DNA from: Bacterioplanoides pacificum
Lineage (GTDB): Bacteria > Pseudomonadota > Gammaproteobacteria > Pseudomonadales > Oceanobacteraceae
Assembly: GCF_042648445.1 (NCBI RefSeq)
Contig: NZ_JBHRYB010000005.1
Coordinates: forward strand, 434,001-498,000
Reading direction: 5' to 3'
Length of the DNA: 64,000 nt
Every line of letters starts with the position of its first letter. Position 1 is the first letter of the stretch. The notes beneath the pieces were generated by a model. The model made no database searches. It was not told where the DNA came from and saw only the letters and a list, made by a program, of their open reading frames with translations. Of the stretch, positions 1 to 7,658 are shown piece after piece. Both the position numbers and the translations under genes were made by a program.

Positions 1-670
1 TATCCAGAATGGCGAATAACTCATCCTCCGGGATGTCCAGCGTCAGAGCGCGCAGATATTGATCAGCGTCGATCGTCAGGCCATATTCGCGTAAAAAAAC
101 GTTCGGGTCCTGTTCGATCAGGTGTCTGATATCCGCAACGTCGCGCGACAAACTTTCCAGCTTTTGCAGTGTGGCGGTTTTGATCTGTGCGCGCGAATGT
201 TTCACGCTCTGTTCGTCCAGCCGTACCCGGGTCCAGAGTTGGCAGGTATTGTGGTTAAACCAGGTGTCAGCCACTTCGATTCCCGACACCAATAAATCAC
301 TGTGGGCATGAACAATCTGGCGGATGGTGGTTTTTTGCTGCTCGCCCTGTTGGCTGGCACTGACCTCGGTGTCTTGTGTCAGGCTGGTGGTGATGCGGGT
401 TTCCAGCAGCGCCGCTAATTCGGCCTGGGCCTGAGCGCGGGATTGTTCCTGCAGTTGCGAAAACGACACGCCAATACCACTGGCGACTCCGGCACCATAA
501 TAATAACCCGGCTGCCTGGCCTGCGGATTGCCGATCCAGTCGGGAGGTGATGACGGAGGCAGAGTCTGACAACTGAGGTTGTTGTCGATTTGTTGTTTCA
601 GATTGCCCTGGCTGCTGCAGCCGGATAATAAAACAAGGGGCAAAAGAACAAGAACAGCAATGGCTTTCAT
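1..670 (-). CDS. LPP20-type lipoprotein, 3' end outside the window
   Basis: The reading frame starts at 670 on the minus strand and is open to the window edge, so about 223 residues are visible and the C-terminus is missing. The first 17 residues form a lipoprotein signal with lipobox LLSGC, so the mature protein should be anchored by a lipidated Cys at residue 17. After it come a PPDWIGNP-like segment, a YYYGAG motif and a helical stretch rich in Gln and Ala. This matches the LPP20/FlgP-like lipoprotein family (GxG after PxW, then an alanine-rich helix). The role is unknown here; relatives are outer-membrane or flagellum-associated lipoproteins. Nothing upstream suggests an operon partner. 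Confidence 0.7.
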   Translation of the reverse strand, partial: MKAIAVLVLLPLVLLSGCSSQGNLKQQIDNNLSCQTLPPSSPPDWIGNPQARQPGYYYGAGVASGIGVSFSQLQEQSRAQAQAELAALLETRITTSLTQDTEVSASQQGEQQKTTIRQIVHAHSDLLVSGIEVADTWFNHNTCQLWTRVRLDEQSVKHSRAQIKTATLQKLESLSRDVADIRHLIEQDPNVFLREYGLTIDADQYLRALTLDIPEDELFAILD

Positions 671-913
671 GGCGGACGGCTATCTGGCTTGAATAGGCGG
701 GTTATCTTGTCATTTTGTTATGAAATTTCCAGTCACATTTTGCGACAGCCTGGCCATAAGCTAACGCAAAGCCTGGGTATTGGGAATGGTGGATGTCCGG
801 CGATGCTTTTACCGGTATACCGTTCCATAAGACGGTGTGGCGTAAGGTCTCCAAGATGGAGATTGTTAACGAGCCTGGCGCTGTTTGTTAAGAGCATTTG
901 CCAGGCACAGGCT

Positions 914-934
914 ATGCGCATAGAATGTGCGCAT
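914..934. promoter_or_regulatory. Inverted repeat upstream of ccdA, candidate operator
   Basis: ATGCGCA (914-920) and TGCGCAT (928-934) form a perfect 7-bp inverted repeat with a 7-base spacer, ending 22 bp before the preferred ccdA start. CcdA/CcdB complexes repress their own promoter in known systems, so this is a plausible autoregulatory site. The rest of 671-956 shows no gene. Confidence 0.35.
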
Positions 935-956
935 GACCCGTGTAAGGACTATGACT

Positions 957-1202
957 ATGACGTCAATTTATGACCATTCAGCGGCCAAGAAACCTACAAA
1001 CCTTAGCGTAAACAAAGACTTACTCATTAAGGCGAAGCAGCTAAATATCAATCTTTCCGCGACGCTTGAGAAGGCTTTGGCTGCAGAAGTCAGTAAACGA
1101 CAGGCTGAAGAATGGTTAAAAGCCAATCAAGAAGGCCTTGAAGCCTGCAATGAGTTCGTGGAAAAGAACGGCCTTTTCTCTGATGCATTCAGGGATTTCT
1201 AG
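957..1202 (+). CDS. ccdA: CcdA-family antitoxin
   Basis: 81 residues from the preferred ATG, which follows AAGGA (944-948) at good spacing; ATG at 951 or GTG at 927 are alternatives. The N-terminal part (SVNKDLLIKAKQLNINLSAT) has the ribbon-helix-helix DNA-binding pattern. The C-terminal part (EEWLKANQEGLEACNEFVEKNG, ending FRDF) matches the CcdB-neutralising tail of CcdA, whose F-plasmid member ends NRDW. The stop TAG overlaps the ccdB GTG start by one base, so the two are translationally coupled. It should bind and neutralise CcdB and, with it, repress the operon. Confidence 0.9.
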   Translation: MTSIYDHSAAKKPTNLSVNKDLLIKAKQLNINLSATLEKALAAEVSKRQAEEWLKANQEGLEACNEFVEKNGLFSDAFRDF

Positions 1203-1519
1203 TGAGCCAGTTTACCCTCTACGAAAACACAGATAAAACCACCAGAAAGGCCTATCCATATTTTTTGGATGTGCAAACTGGCCTAATCTCTGTACTGAAC
1301 TCCAGAGTCGTGATTCCGGTCATTCCCGCTCAGAATCTTAAAAGAGAAGCGCCAGAACGGTTATGCCCAATTTTTCAGATTGATAGCAACGAGTACGCAC
1401 TACTTACCCATCAGCTAACCAGTGTTCCGACATCGATTCTGAAGAGCCCCGTCGAAAACCTTGAAACGTTTCGCGATGAAATTATAAACGCTATAGATTT
1501 TCTGATTACTGGTATTTAA
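1202..1519 (+). CDS. ccdB: CcdB-family gyrase-poison toxin
   Basis: 105 residues, the usual CcdB length, starting at GTG inside the ccdA stop codon. It has the family core MSQFTLYEN, YPYFLDVQTGLI, RVVIPVIP, and the C-terminal helix NAIDFLITGI. The last residues carry the gyrase-poisoning determinant. F-plasmid CcdB ends WGI, whereas this one ends TGI as I recall for the chromosomal Vibrio fischeri CcdB, so the protein looks intact and of the chromosomal type. A weak hairpin GCCGAA/TTCGGC lies just after the stop (about 1521-1533). The target in known homologues is GyrA. Confidence 0.92.
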   Translation: MSQFTLYENTDKTTRKAYPYFLDVQTGLISVLNSRVVIPVIPAQNLKREAPERLCPIFQIDSNEYALLTHQLTSVPTSILKSPVENLETFRDEIINAIDFLITGI

Positions 1520-1575
1520 TGCCGAATTTCGGCTAGTTTAGAGTTGGGGAAGATCACATCACCCTTTTATTGTGT

Positions 1576-1968
1576 TTATTCAGATTCATTGACATATTGT
1601 GAATACAACAAATCCGCAAAGTCCTTTTCATCAATATCCTGAATGACTAAATCTCTCATTGCATCGGCAAAAAGTTCGTTATCACAGGTCAGCTCGTAAT
1701 CATTCAGAGACAGATACTCAAGCGCCACTGCCAAACCTGTTCTTTTATTTGCATCTGGTAGGGCATGAGACACTGCAATTGAATTTGCATACTTTGCGGC
1801 AATTTCGAAAATATCATCCAACTCTTCGTAAACAATTGCATTGTCTATTCTGCCAAGAGCACCTTGTAATTTAGCGATATCTGCTGTGCCCTTCATTCCT
1901 GGCTCATGCTTCAATATGAACATGTTGATTTCAATCACCCTCTCGAATGGGAAACTGATAATATCCAT
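1576..1968 (-). CDS. doc: Doc/Fic-fold toxin
   Basis: 130 residues, typical of Doc (death-on-curing) toxins. The Fic-fold active-site motif is HALPDANKRT at residues 68-77, with the catalytic His and the DANKR anion-binding loop; the usual HxFxD position 3 is Leu instead of Phe. P1 Doc phosphorylates EF-Tu, and other Fic proteins AMPylate targets; the substrate here cannot be told from sequence. The start ATG overlaps the stop of the upstream small antitoxin ORF by one base. It converges on ccdAB and the two operons are about 56 bp apart. Confidence 0.88.
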   Translation of the reverse strand: MDIISFPFERVIEINMFILKHEPGMKGTADIAKLQGALGRIDNAIVYEELDDIFEIAAKYANSIAVSHALPDANKRTGLAVALEYLSLNDYELTCDNELFADAMRDLVIQDIDEKDFADLLYSQYVNESE

Positions 1969-2138
1969 TACATATCAGCCAAGCGACGAAATGTCTTAGA
2001 ATGTGTTCTCAACACCAATTTTGTTTCGGACTTCACAATCTGTTGCCCAGACGGGCCAGATAAATCGAGACGCTTATTAGCCTTAACTTTCGGCCTTTCA
2101 ACAGCCTTTACGCCGTATTTTTCGATCTTAGTGTTCAT
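1968..2138 (-). CDS. 56-residue candidate antitoxin of the Doc toxin
   Basis: A short frame translated by hand: starts MNTKIEKYGVKAVERPKV, has KRLDLSGPSGQQ in the middle, and ends FRRLADM. Its stop TAA shares a base with the doc ATG, the normal antitoxin-toxin arrangement. It lacks the N-terminal DNA-binding pattern of P1 Phd and is shorter (56 against 73 residues), so it is not an obvious Phd. It is highly basic, and the C-terminal helix probably contacts the toxin. The palindrome CAATTAATTG just upstream (2143-2152) and a TATACT -10-like box at about 2174-2179 (minus strand) fit an autoregulated promoter. Function is inferred from position. Confidence 0.7.
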   Translation of the reverse strand: MNTKIEKYGVKAVERPKVKANKRLDLSGPSGQQIVKSETKLVLRTHSKTFRRLADM

Positions 2139-2534
2139 AAGCAATTAATTGATACTCTGAATTAACGCGAAGTATAGACTTTTGAGCACAAATTGAACAT
2201 AACATTTTAGTTATCGGCATGCGCGTTTTCACAGTTGGCGCAAGCGCACTTCTCTGCGGTAACTCTTTGATTCCGAATGGGAAAAATCTGACATCCGTTT
2301 CCATGCTCCAGACTCTTACCTTACAAACCCGCATGCGCGTTTGCAGAAATCACAGGCGCCTGTGATTTCTGCTGATACTTTTATTAGACCATTGATTTTG
2401 CGCCAAATTCCCGAAGGCTTCCAGTGCAAATGAGCATTTCAGGCGCGTGCGAGTGCACAAACAGGCAAGAATGCCGGAGGTTCTGGCAGGTTTGATAACC
2501 TGGTATGGCTAGCCAGGCCTCCGGCGGTCAATCA
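2139..2534. other. Non-coding stretch with palindromes between doc operon and alkB-like gene
   Basis: About 400 bp without a credible gene. It holds the promoter of the antitoxin-doc unit at the left. The 12-mer GCATGCGCGTTT occurs twice (from about 2218 and 2331). A perfect 30-bp palindrome lies at 2343-2372. On the right is an inverted repeat, GCCGGAGG (2473-2480) with CCTCCGGC (2518-2525), enclosing smaller stems (CAGGTT/AACCTG). The last could act as the 3' structure of the hydroxylase transcript, though no U-run follows. Confidence 0.6.
2343..2372. repeat. Perfect 30-bp palindrome
   Basis: Two 15-base arms, GCAGAAATCACAGGC and its exact reverse complement, meet with no spacer. The symmetry stops on both outer sides. 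There is no T-run, so it does not look like a terminator. It could be a dimer-protein binding site or a cruciform-forming recombination scar. Confidence 0.85.
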
Positions 2535-3731
2535 TCAAGCCGTTTTGGCTTGCAACGCGTTATCGGTGATTACCGATTCTTCAAAGGCTTTAATACCGCT
2601 GTTAGCGTTCGCTTCACGTATCAGTTCGAGTTCTTCATCGGAGGCGTATTTCGCATCCCACTCCAGTACTTTCGGAATCATCAGCTTGTGCCACAGTGGT
2701 GGGATCATGGCGATAACGATGGTGGTTAAATAGCCGCTGATCATCATAGGCGCTTCCGGATAGGGCTTCAGGTCCTGGTAGGGCACTTCACCTTGTGCAT
2801 GATGGTGCGAGTGACGGGTCAGGTTGAACATCGCCCAGGAGCTGATGCGTTTGTTGGTATTCCAGGAATGACGTGGTTGTACCGGTGTTTCCGGATTACG
2901 GACCATGCCGTAGTGTTCCATATAGTTAACGATCTCCAGTAACGCTTTGCCCCATAACATACAGGCGAGGAAATACCCGGCAGCGACCAGGCCCCCCATG
3001 GCGTAGGCAATGGCGACCAGTAGTACACTCATCAGGTGACCGCGGATAACGGCGTTACGCGGGCCAAATACAGCGTAGCCTTTGCGTTGCAGGCGTTTTT
3101 TCTCAATCTTCCAGGCGCTGATATTGCCTTTGACGGTAGAAGCCAATATGTGGAAATAAACGTTGCGGCCACGTGGCGCAGTGGCCGGGTCGTCTTTGCT
3201 GGAGACGTAACGGTGGTGACCATAGACGTGTTCGATGGAAAAAATGGTGTCGAAGCTAAAAGCTAATAACCAGCGACCAATTAACATGGAAATCGGGTCC
3301 CAGGTGCGGTGGGTCAGTTCATGGGCGGTAATGGTGCCAATTAAACCAATCATCAGACCACTGCCGATAAACGCTGAAAAATGATGCCAGATGGCTGTAT
3401 TTTCCCGTGCGGTTAATACATCTATGCCGGTCAGTTGCTGCACCAGAGCACCGTAACCCAATACATCGCTGTCGCACACACTCCATACCGAAGCAAACAT
3501 AATGGCGGATAACAGCGGCAGTGCCAGCCATAACTGGAAGGTCAGAATCTGAGGGTGATTAAACTCCGGCGTGCTGGTGTCATCGCCGGCCAGTGCATCA
3601 CCGAGTATGTATATCACCAGCACGGCTAACACCATATAACTGACCGCCGGGCCGCCGATGGTAATGCCAGCCAGTGCGGCGAGGCCGATAAAATGGAATA
3701 AAAAATATTTCAGGTAATGGAATATTTTCAT
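2535..3731 (-). CDS. XylM/AlkB-family membrane-bound diiron hydroxylase
   Basis: 398 residues with several hydrophobic segments and the histidine clusters of integral-membrane diiron hydroxylases: HELTH (137-141), HVYGHH (168-173), NYMEHYG (about 266) and RHSHHHA (about 306). NYMEHYG is an AlkB-type signature. The second half, including APRGRNVY, IEKKRLQRKG, IPPLW and WDAKYA, resembles xylene monooxygenase XylM more than rubredoxin-dependent AlkB. It should insert oxygen into a methyl or terminal carbon at the inner membrane. The start has a good ribosome site (AGAAGGAA). The electron-transfer partner lies 53 bp upstream in the same operon. The substrate (alkane, alkylbenzene or terpene) is not decidable from sequence. 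Confidence 0.85.
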   Translation of the reverse strand: MKIFHYLKYFLFHFIGLAALAGITIGGPAVSYMVLAVLVIYILGDALAGDDTSTPEFNHPQILTFQLWLALPLLSAIMFASVWSVCDSDVLGYGALVQQLTGIDVLTARENTAIWHHFSAFIGSGLMIGLIGTITAHELTHRTWDPISMLIGRWLLAFSFDTIFSIEHVYGHHRYVSSKDDPATAPRGRNVYFHILASTVKGNISAWKIEKKRLQRKGYAVFGPRNAVIRGHLMSVLLVAIAYAMGGLVAAGYFLACMLWGKALLEIVNYMEHYGMVRNPETPVQPRHSWNTNKRISSWAMFNLTRHSHHHAQGEVPYQDLKPYPEAPMMISGYLTTIVIAMIPPLWHKLMIPKVLEWDAKYASDEELELIREANANSGIKAFEESVITDNALQAKTA

Positions 3732-3784
3732 CGTTATTTCCTTCTGATTTTAGTTATTTTTAATGTGAATGATGGCGTTATAAA

Positions 3785-4855
3785 TTACGCCGGAGTGGCG
3801 TGACTCTGCGTTTGTTGCGGGCTCTGGTCAGCCTGCGTTGCAAACCGGTCTGCATAAATATGTGTTGCGTTAATACCGAGGCTGAGCAGCGTATTCTGGG
3901 CTGCATCTATCATGGCCGGAGGGCCACATAAATAAGCATGGCTGTGGCTCAGTTCTGTGTGGTCAGCAAATAAGCGGGGCAGTGGGTCGGTGACCAGGCC
4001 ACGTTCACCCGGCCAGTCACTGGTCTCCGCTTCTTCCGATAACACCGGGATAAAATAAAACGGTGCCTGCCACTGTTGCTGAATGTTTGCCAGCGTCTGT
4101 TCGGCGTATAAGTCCCGTTGCTGGCGCGCGCCAAACAACAGCCATAGCGGTCGCTGACGGGATTCCGCCAGCTGTGCCTGTAACATGGCAATAATGGGTG
4201 CCAGACCACTGCCACCGGCCAGCATAATGATGGGGTTAGCGGCGGGGCGCAGCCAGAAATCCCCTAACGGTCCATGGATGCCGATGGTTTCACCACCCAG
4301 GTCCTGCTGATTAATCCGCCCGGAAAACTGCCCACCCGGCACTTCGCGGACAAAAAATTCCAGTACGCCGGGCTCCTGGCTGGCGCTGGCAAACGAGTAG
4401 CTGCGGCTGATACCGGGCAGGCTGGCCAGGGTTAAATCGGCAAACTGTCCGGGGCGGAATGGCAGTGTTGTGTCGCAGCGGATGGTCAGCCGGGTAATGT
4501 CGTGGGTCAGTTTTTGCTGGCCGATAATTGTTCCATCGAGCTGTTGCAGTGCAGTCGTTGGGTTATCCAGCCGAATGCGGATATCGGTTTTGGGCACGCT
4601 CTGGCAGGCGAGGATATAACCCTGATCAAGATCGTCATCCGACAGGATATAACCAGCGTCGGTCAGCTCCCGTACCTGGCCGTCGGTCAGCTGGCATTTA
4701 CACGCAGCACAACCACCCACCCGGCAGCTGTGCGGGAATTCGATATTGTTGCGCAAGGCGGCATTTAACAGCGTTTCTTTCGGTAAAACGTCAATGGCCC
4801 GATCGTTTATAACGGCGGTTAACGGCTTTTTATTTTTATTAAAAAATGAAAACAT
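3785..4855 (-). CDS. XylA-like 2Fe-2S ferredoxin/FAD-NAD reductase
   Basis: 356 residues from the preferred ATG at 4855, preceded by GGAG. The N-terminal plant-type ferredoxin has ligands CRVGGCAAC with a later Cys in LACQS (roughly residues 1-90). Next is a ferredoxin-NADP reductase module with the FAD motif RSYS, the NAD-binding GGSGLAP, and the C-terminal LCGPPAMI. The order ferredoxin then reductase is that of XylA and related monooxygenase reductases. It should pass electrons from NAD(P)H to the adjacent hydroxylase, replacing the rubredoxin/rubredoxin reductase pair used by classical AlkB. Confidence 0.87.
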   Translation of the reverse strand: MFSFFNKNKKPLTAVINDRAIDVLPKETLLNAALRNNIEFPHSCRVGGCAACKCQLTDGQVRELTDAGYILSDDDLDQGYILACQSVPKTDIRIRLDNPTTALQQLDGTIIGQQKLTHDITRLTIRCDTTLPFRPGQFADLTLASLPGISRSYSFASASQEPGVLEFFVREVPGGQFSGRINQQDLGGETIGIHGPLGDFWLRPAANPIIMLAGGSGLAPIIAMLQAQLAESRQRPLWLLFGARQQRDLYAEQTLANIQQQWQAPFYFIPVLSEEAETSDWPGERGLVTDPLPRLFADHTELSHSHAYLCGPPAMIDAAQNTLLSLGINATHIYADRFATQADQSPQQTQSHATPA

Positions 4856-4922
4856 AGATAGGCTCCACTGCATTTGTGCTGATTATCTTAGGCTTGTAAA
4901 ACACAAACGCTGAGGGCATTGT

Positions 4923-4949
4923 TTGACATGCAGGGGTCATTAGTTGACA
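4923..4949. promoter_or_regulatory. Paired TTGACA motifs between hydroxylase operon and AraC gene
   Basis: TTGACA occurs at 4923-4928 and again at 4944-4949, 21 bp apart, i.e. two turns on one DNA face, in the divergent promoter region. This is the geometry of AraC-type direct-repeat operators, but either could simply be a -35 element. Confidence 0.3.
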
Positions 4950-4990
4950 AATTAACCCGGCGCCGCCGGCCATTCAATACGAGGACAAAC

Positions 4991-5995
4991 ATGAGTCAGC
5001 AGGTTGTATTACCCGGATTTTATCTGCACCAGCTGGCGGAGGTGGTCGCCGGCTATGGGGTGAATACAGCAGAATGGCTCGAATCGTTACAGGTGCCACA
5101 ACCGCAGGCCGACAACAACGCCATGTCCCTGAGCTGGGAGCAATTCAGGCAGATGGTGCTGCAGGCCTGTGAGCTGACCGGCGAGCCATCGTTTGGTTTA
5201 CTGGTTGGCCAACGTTTGCTGGTAAACACTCATGGTATTCTCGGTTATGCGGCGATGAATGCCGGCTCGGTGCGCCAGGGAGCCGAGCTGGTGGAAAAAT
5301 TTCTGTCGTTACGCACAGATCTGGTCCGGGTCGAAGTTGAAGAACGTGATGACGATTACCGGCTGCATTTTATTGAGCGCTTTGATCTGGGCGATATTCG
5401 CCAGCCGGTACTGGAGGCGATTATTCTGGCAATTAAAAATGTGCTGGATTTTATTGCCATGGCCGATGCCAACGCCTGTACCGTGTGTTTCCCGTTTGCA
5501 CCCGATGCTGATTCCGGTTTTTTGCAGTCGTTATTCCGCTGCCGGGTGCAATATCAGCAGGACTGGGCAGGTATTCATTTACCGAAAGAACTGGCCGATA
5601 AACCATTATTGATGGCCAACAGTGGCAGTTACCGCGATGCGCTGGAGATCTGTCAGAAAGAGCTGGAAAAAATACAACAAAACAGCAGCCTGACCGATCG
5701 TATCTATCGCCTGATGCTCAGCAATAATAATAGTTTTCCATCACTGGAATTAACCGCGCGTTATTTCCATATGACACCGAGAACCCTGCACCGCCGGCTG
5801 CAGCAGGAAGATACCTCTTATAAGGACATTCTTGATCAGGTGCGGCAGCGGCTGGCGATTCAGTATCTCGACAGCGGCAAAATGACCGTGCAGGAGGTGG
5901 CTTATTCTCTGGGTTATTCTGAGGTGGCGAATTTTCGCCGGGCGTTTAAACGCTGGCACGGAATTCCGCCGTCGGATTATCTGAAACAGCAGTAA
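4991..5995 (+). CDS. AraC-family transcriptional regulator (Arabinose_bd type)
   Basis: 334 residues from ATG 4991, chosen because GAGGA precedes it at ideal spacing; the frame is open further upstream. The N-terminal two thirds match the AraC/XylS subgroup with the long ligand-sensing domain (FGLLVGQRLL, HGILGYAAMNAGSVRQG). The C-terminal 100 residues carry two helix-turn-helix units (FHMTPRTLHRRLQQE and VQEVAYSLGYSEVANFRRAFKRW). Divergent placement from the hydroxylase/reductase pair makes it their likely activator, responding to substrate or its oxidation product. This role is inferred from context. Confidence 0.85.
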   Translation: MSQQVVLPGFYLHQLAEVVAGYGVNTAEWLESLQVPQPQADNNAMSLSWEQFRQMVLQACELTGEPSFGLLVGQRLLVNTHGILGYAAMNAGSVRQGAELVEKFLSLRTDLVRVEVEERDDDYRLHFIERFDLGDIRQPVLEAIILAIKNVLDFIAMADANACTVCFPFAPDADSGFLQSLFRCRVQYQQDWAGIHLPKELADKPLLMANSGSYRDALEICQKELEKIQQNSSLTDRIYRLMLSNNNSFPSLELTARYFHMTPRTLHRRLQQEDTSYKDILDQVRQRLAIQYLDSGKMTVQEVAYSLGYSEVANFRRAFKRWHGIPPSDYLKQQ

Positions 5996-6004
5996 TCGCA
6001 GACG

Positions 6005-6592
6005 TTACAGCTGTCGTAACATAACCGCCAGCAGGCCCGGGCGGTTCAGTTCGCTGTAGAGTGCCGACAGTTTTTCCAGAGGATACTGGAAATCACTTTC
6101 AACCCAGCGTTTTAACACCATCCAGGATGCGCCCGCCAGGTAATCCACGACGTAGGCCAGTTCTTCCGGGTCTTTGGCCTGCTGCAGATGGCAGCGGATA
6201 TATAACCCCATCACCCGGCTGATGTAATTCTGGAAACGGCGAATCACCAGGTGCTGAATATCGGCCGCCAGTGCCAGCCGGGCAAAACGGGCATGGTTTT
6301 GCCACTGTAAAAACAAACAGCGTGAAATCACCGGGTCCGGGTCTGGTGAGGCACTGATGGGTCCTTCAATTTCCTGGTAAAAATCGTCAAATACACCGTC
6401 GATATAATCCATTAATACATCGTCTTTACGCTTAAAATGCAGATAAAACGTTTGCCGGGCAATATCTGCCTGAGCGGTAATATCGGCAATTTTAATTTTG
6501 CCGTAAGGGCTGTTTTCCATGCAGTGTAATAACGCATTGATAATTTGCTGACGGGTTCGTTCAGCACGGGGATCGCTGGAGTTTGACGACAT
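6005..6592 (-). CDS. TetR-family transcriptional regulator
   Basis: 195 residues from ATG 6592; a frame-extending ATG at 6637 lacks a ribosome site. The N-terminal helix-turn-helix is clear: RTRQQIINALL, then IKIADITAQADIARQTFYLHFKRKDDVL. The C-terminal ligand domain ends IMVLKRWVESDFQYPLEKLSALYSELN-like, as in the TetR_C group seen with PhlF/DhaS relatives. It is divergent from the DUF2236 oxygenase gene and is likely its local repressor. Confidence 0.85.
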   Translation of the reverse strand: MSSNSSDPRAERTRQQIINALLHCMENSPYGKIKIADITAQADIARQTFYLHFKRKDDVLMDYIDGVFDDFYQEIEGPISASPDPDPVISRCLFLQWQNHARFARLALAADIQHLVIRRFQNYISRVMGLYIRCHLQQAKDPEELAYVVDYLAGASWMVLKRWVESDFQYPLEKLSALYSELNRPGLLAVMLRQL

Positions 6593-6698
6593 ATACGGAC
6601 TTCTGTCAATTACTGGACATATAAGAAAACTGTCCATTGAGGCTAAGGTGCCCAGCGTCTTAAATCAAGCCTGTTCTCATAACAGGAAAAACACTCTG

Positions 6699-7658
6699 AT
6701 GGGTTTAATTCGCCGTAAAAATACACTGCAGTCATTGCAGCAACAAGCCGTCAGCGACAATTATCAGCAGCGGGTGAAACATCTGGCCAATATTGATATG
6801 CCACTGGATTTTTTATTGGCCGGGGAGCTGGCTCAGATTCAGACCTTTGGCATTCCGTCCATCAGCCGCTTGTTGCATCGCACCCAGCAATATGAACAGG
6901 CCGGCACTAAACGGCTGGATGATACCCGGGCGATTCTGACGGAATGTATCGGTGATGGCGTCAGCAGCGAACGTGGCCGTTTTATGGTTGAGCGGCTGAA
7001 TTTTATTCATGGTCATTATTGCATCAGCAACGACGATTATTTATACACCCTGGCCTTATTTATGGTTGAGCCGGTGCGCTGGTGTCAGACCTTTGGTTAT
7101 CGCCAGCTGGATGAAACTGAACGTCAGGCGTTATATCTGCAGTTCCGGGAGTTAGGTGAGGCGATGAATATCCGCAATATTCCGGCGGATTATAACGCGA
7201 TGGAAGCCTGGTATCTGGATTATCGCCGCCGCCACCTGGCTTATGATGCGGCCAACCGGGCGGTGACCGAGGGGCTGATTCGGGGGATGCAGGGGATGCT
7301 TCCGAAACGACTGCAACCGCTGACCCGCGGGGCAATCCGGGCTTTGATACTCACCCTGATTAATGATGACGAGTTGCTTGCCGCGCTGGGAATAAAACCG
7401 GTGGCTGCACCGCTGCGCTGGAGCATTGTTGCGCTGATGAAAACCCGCTCGTGGTTGTTTAAATGGCTGAATCCGTGGCAGCTACGGCCGTTTGAAGGCA
7501 GTCTGATTCAACGTTATTACGCCAGTTACCCGCGCGGCTTTACGCCTCAGTGTCTGGGGCCGGAAAAGATTATGCGCCGTGCCACGCCAGACGGTTGCCC
7601 GCACGCCGCAGCTCAGGCGGGGGCCGCGCCTGAGCTGGAGTCGGCATCAAAGGCGTAA
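6699..7658 (+). CDS. MpaB/rubber-oxygenase-type DUF2236 protein
   Basis: 319 residues from ATG 6699 (AGGA upstream). It belongs to the DUF2236 family, which includes latex-clearing protein and fungal MpaB, heme b oxygenases that cleave prenyl double bonds. Family blocks seen are RGRFMVERLNFIHGHY, followed by DDYLYTLALFMVEPVRW and NIRNIPADYNAMEAW. The axial His probably lies in the HGHY region. No signal peptide is visible, so it is likely cytoplasmic. The substrate is unknown; isoprenoid or fatty-acid-derived compounds would fit the neighbourhood. Its 3' end overlaps the convergent alkyltransferase-like gene by 46 bp. Confidence 0.75.
   Translation: MGLIRRKNTLQSLQQQAVSDNYQQRVKHLANIDMPLDFLLAGELAQIQTFGIPSISRLLHRTQQYEQAGTKRLDDTRAILTECIGDGVSSERGRFMVERLNFIHGHYCISNDDYLYTLALFMVEPVRWCQTFGYRQLDETERQALYLQFRELGEAMNIRNIPADYNAMEAWYLDYRRRHLAYDAANRAVTEGLIRGMQGMLPKRLQPLTRGAIRALILTLINDDELLAALGIKPVAAPLRWSIVALMKTRSWLFKWLNPWQLRPFEGSLIQRYYASYPRGFTPQCLGPEKIMRRATPDGCPHAAAQAGAAPELESASKA

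Noticed and set aside
957..2534. Integron cassette array carrying TA genes
   Set aside because: TA pairs and local inverted repeats suggest it, but I found no attC core (GTTRRRY/RYYYAAC pair) and no integron integrase in the window.
2535..3731. Plain rubredoxin-dependent alkane hydroxylase AlkB
   Set aside because: NYMEHYG fits, but the LQRHSDHHA box reads NLTRHSHHHA, the C-terminal half is XylM-like, and the partner is a ferredoxin reductase rather than rubredoxin.
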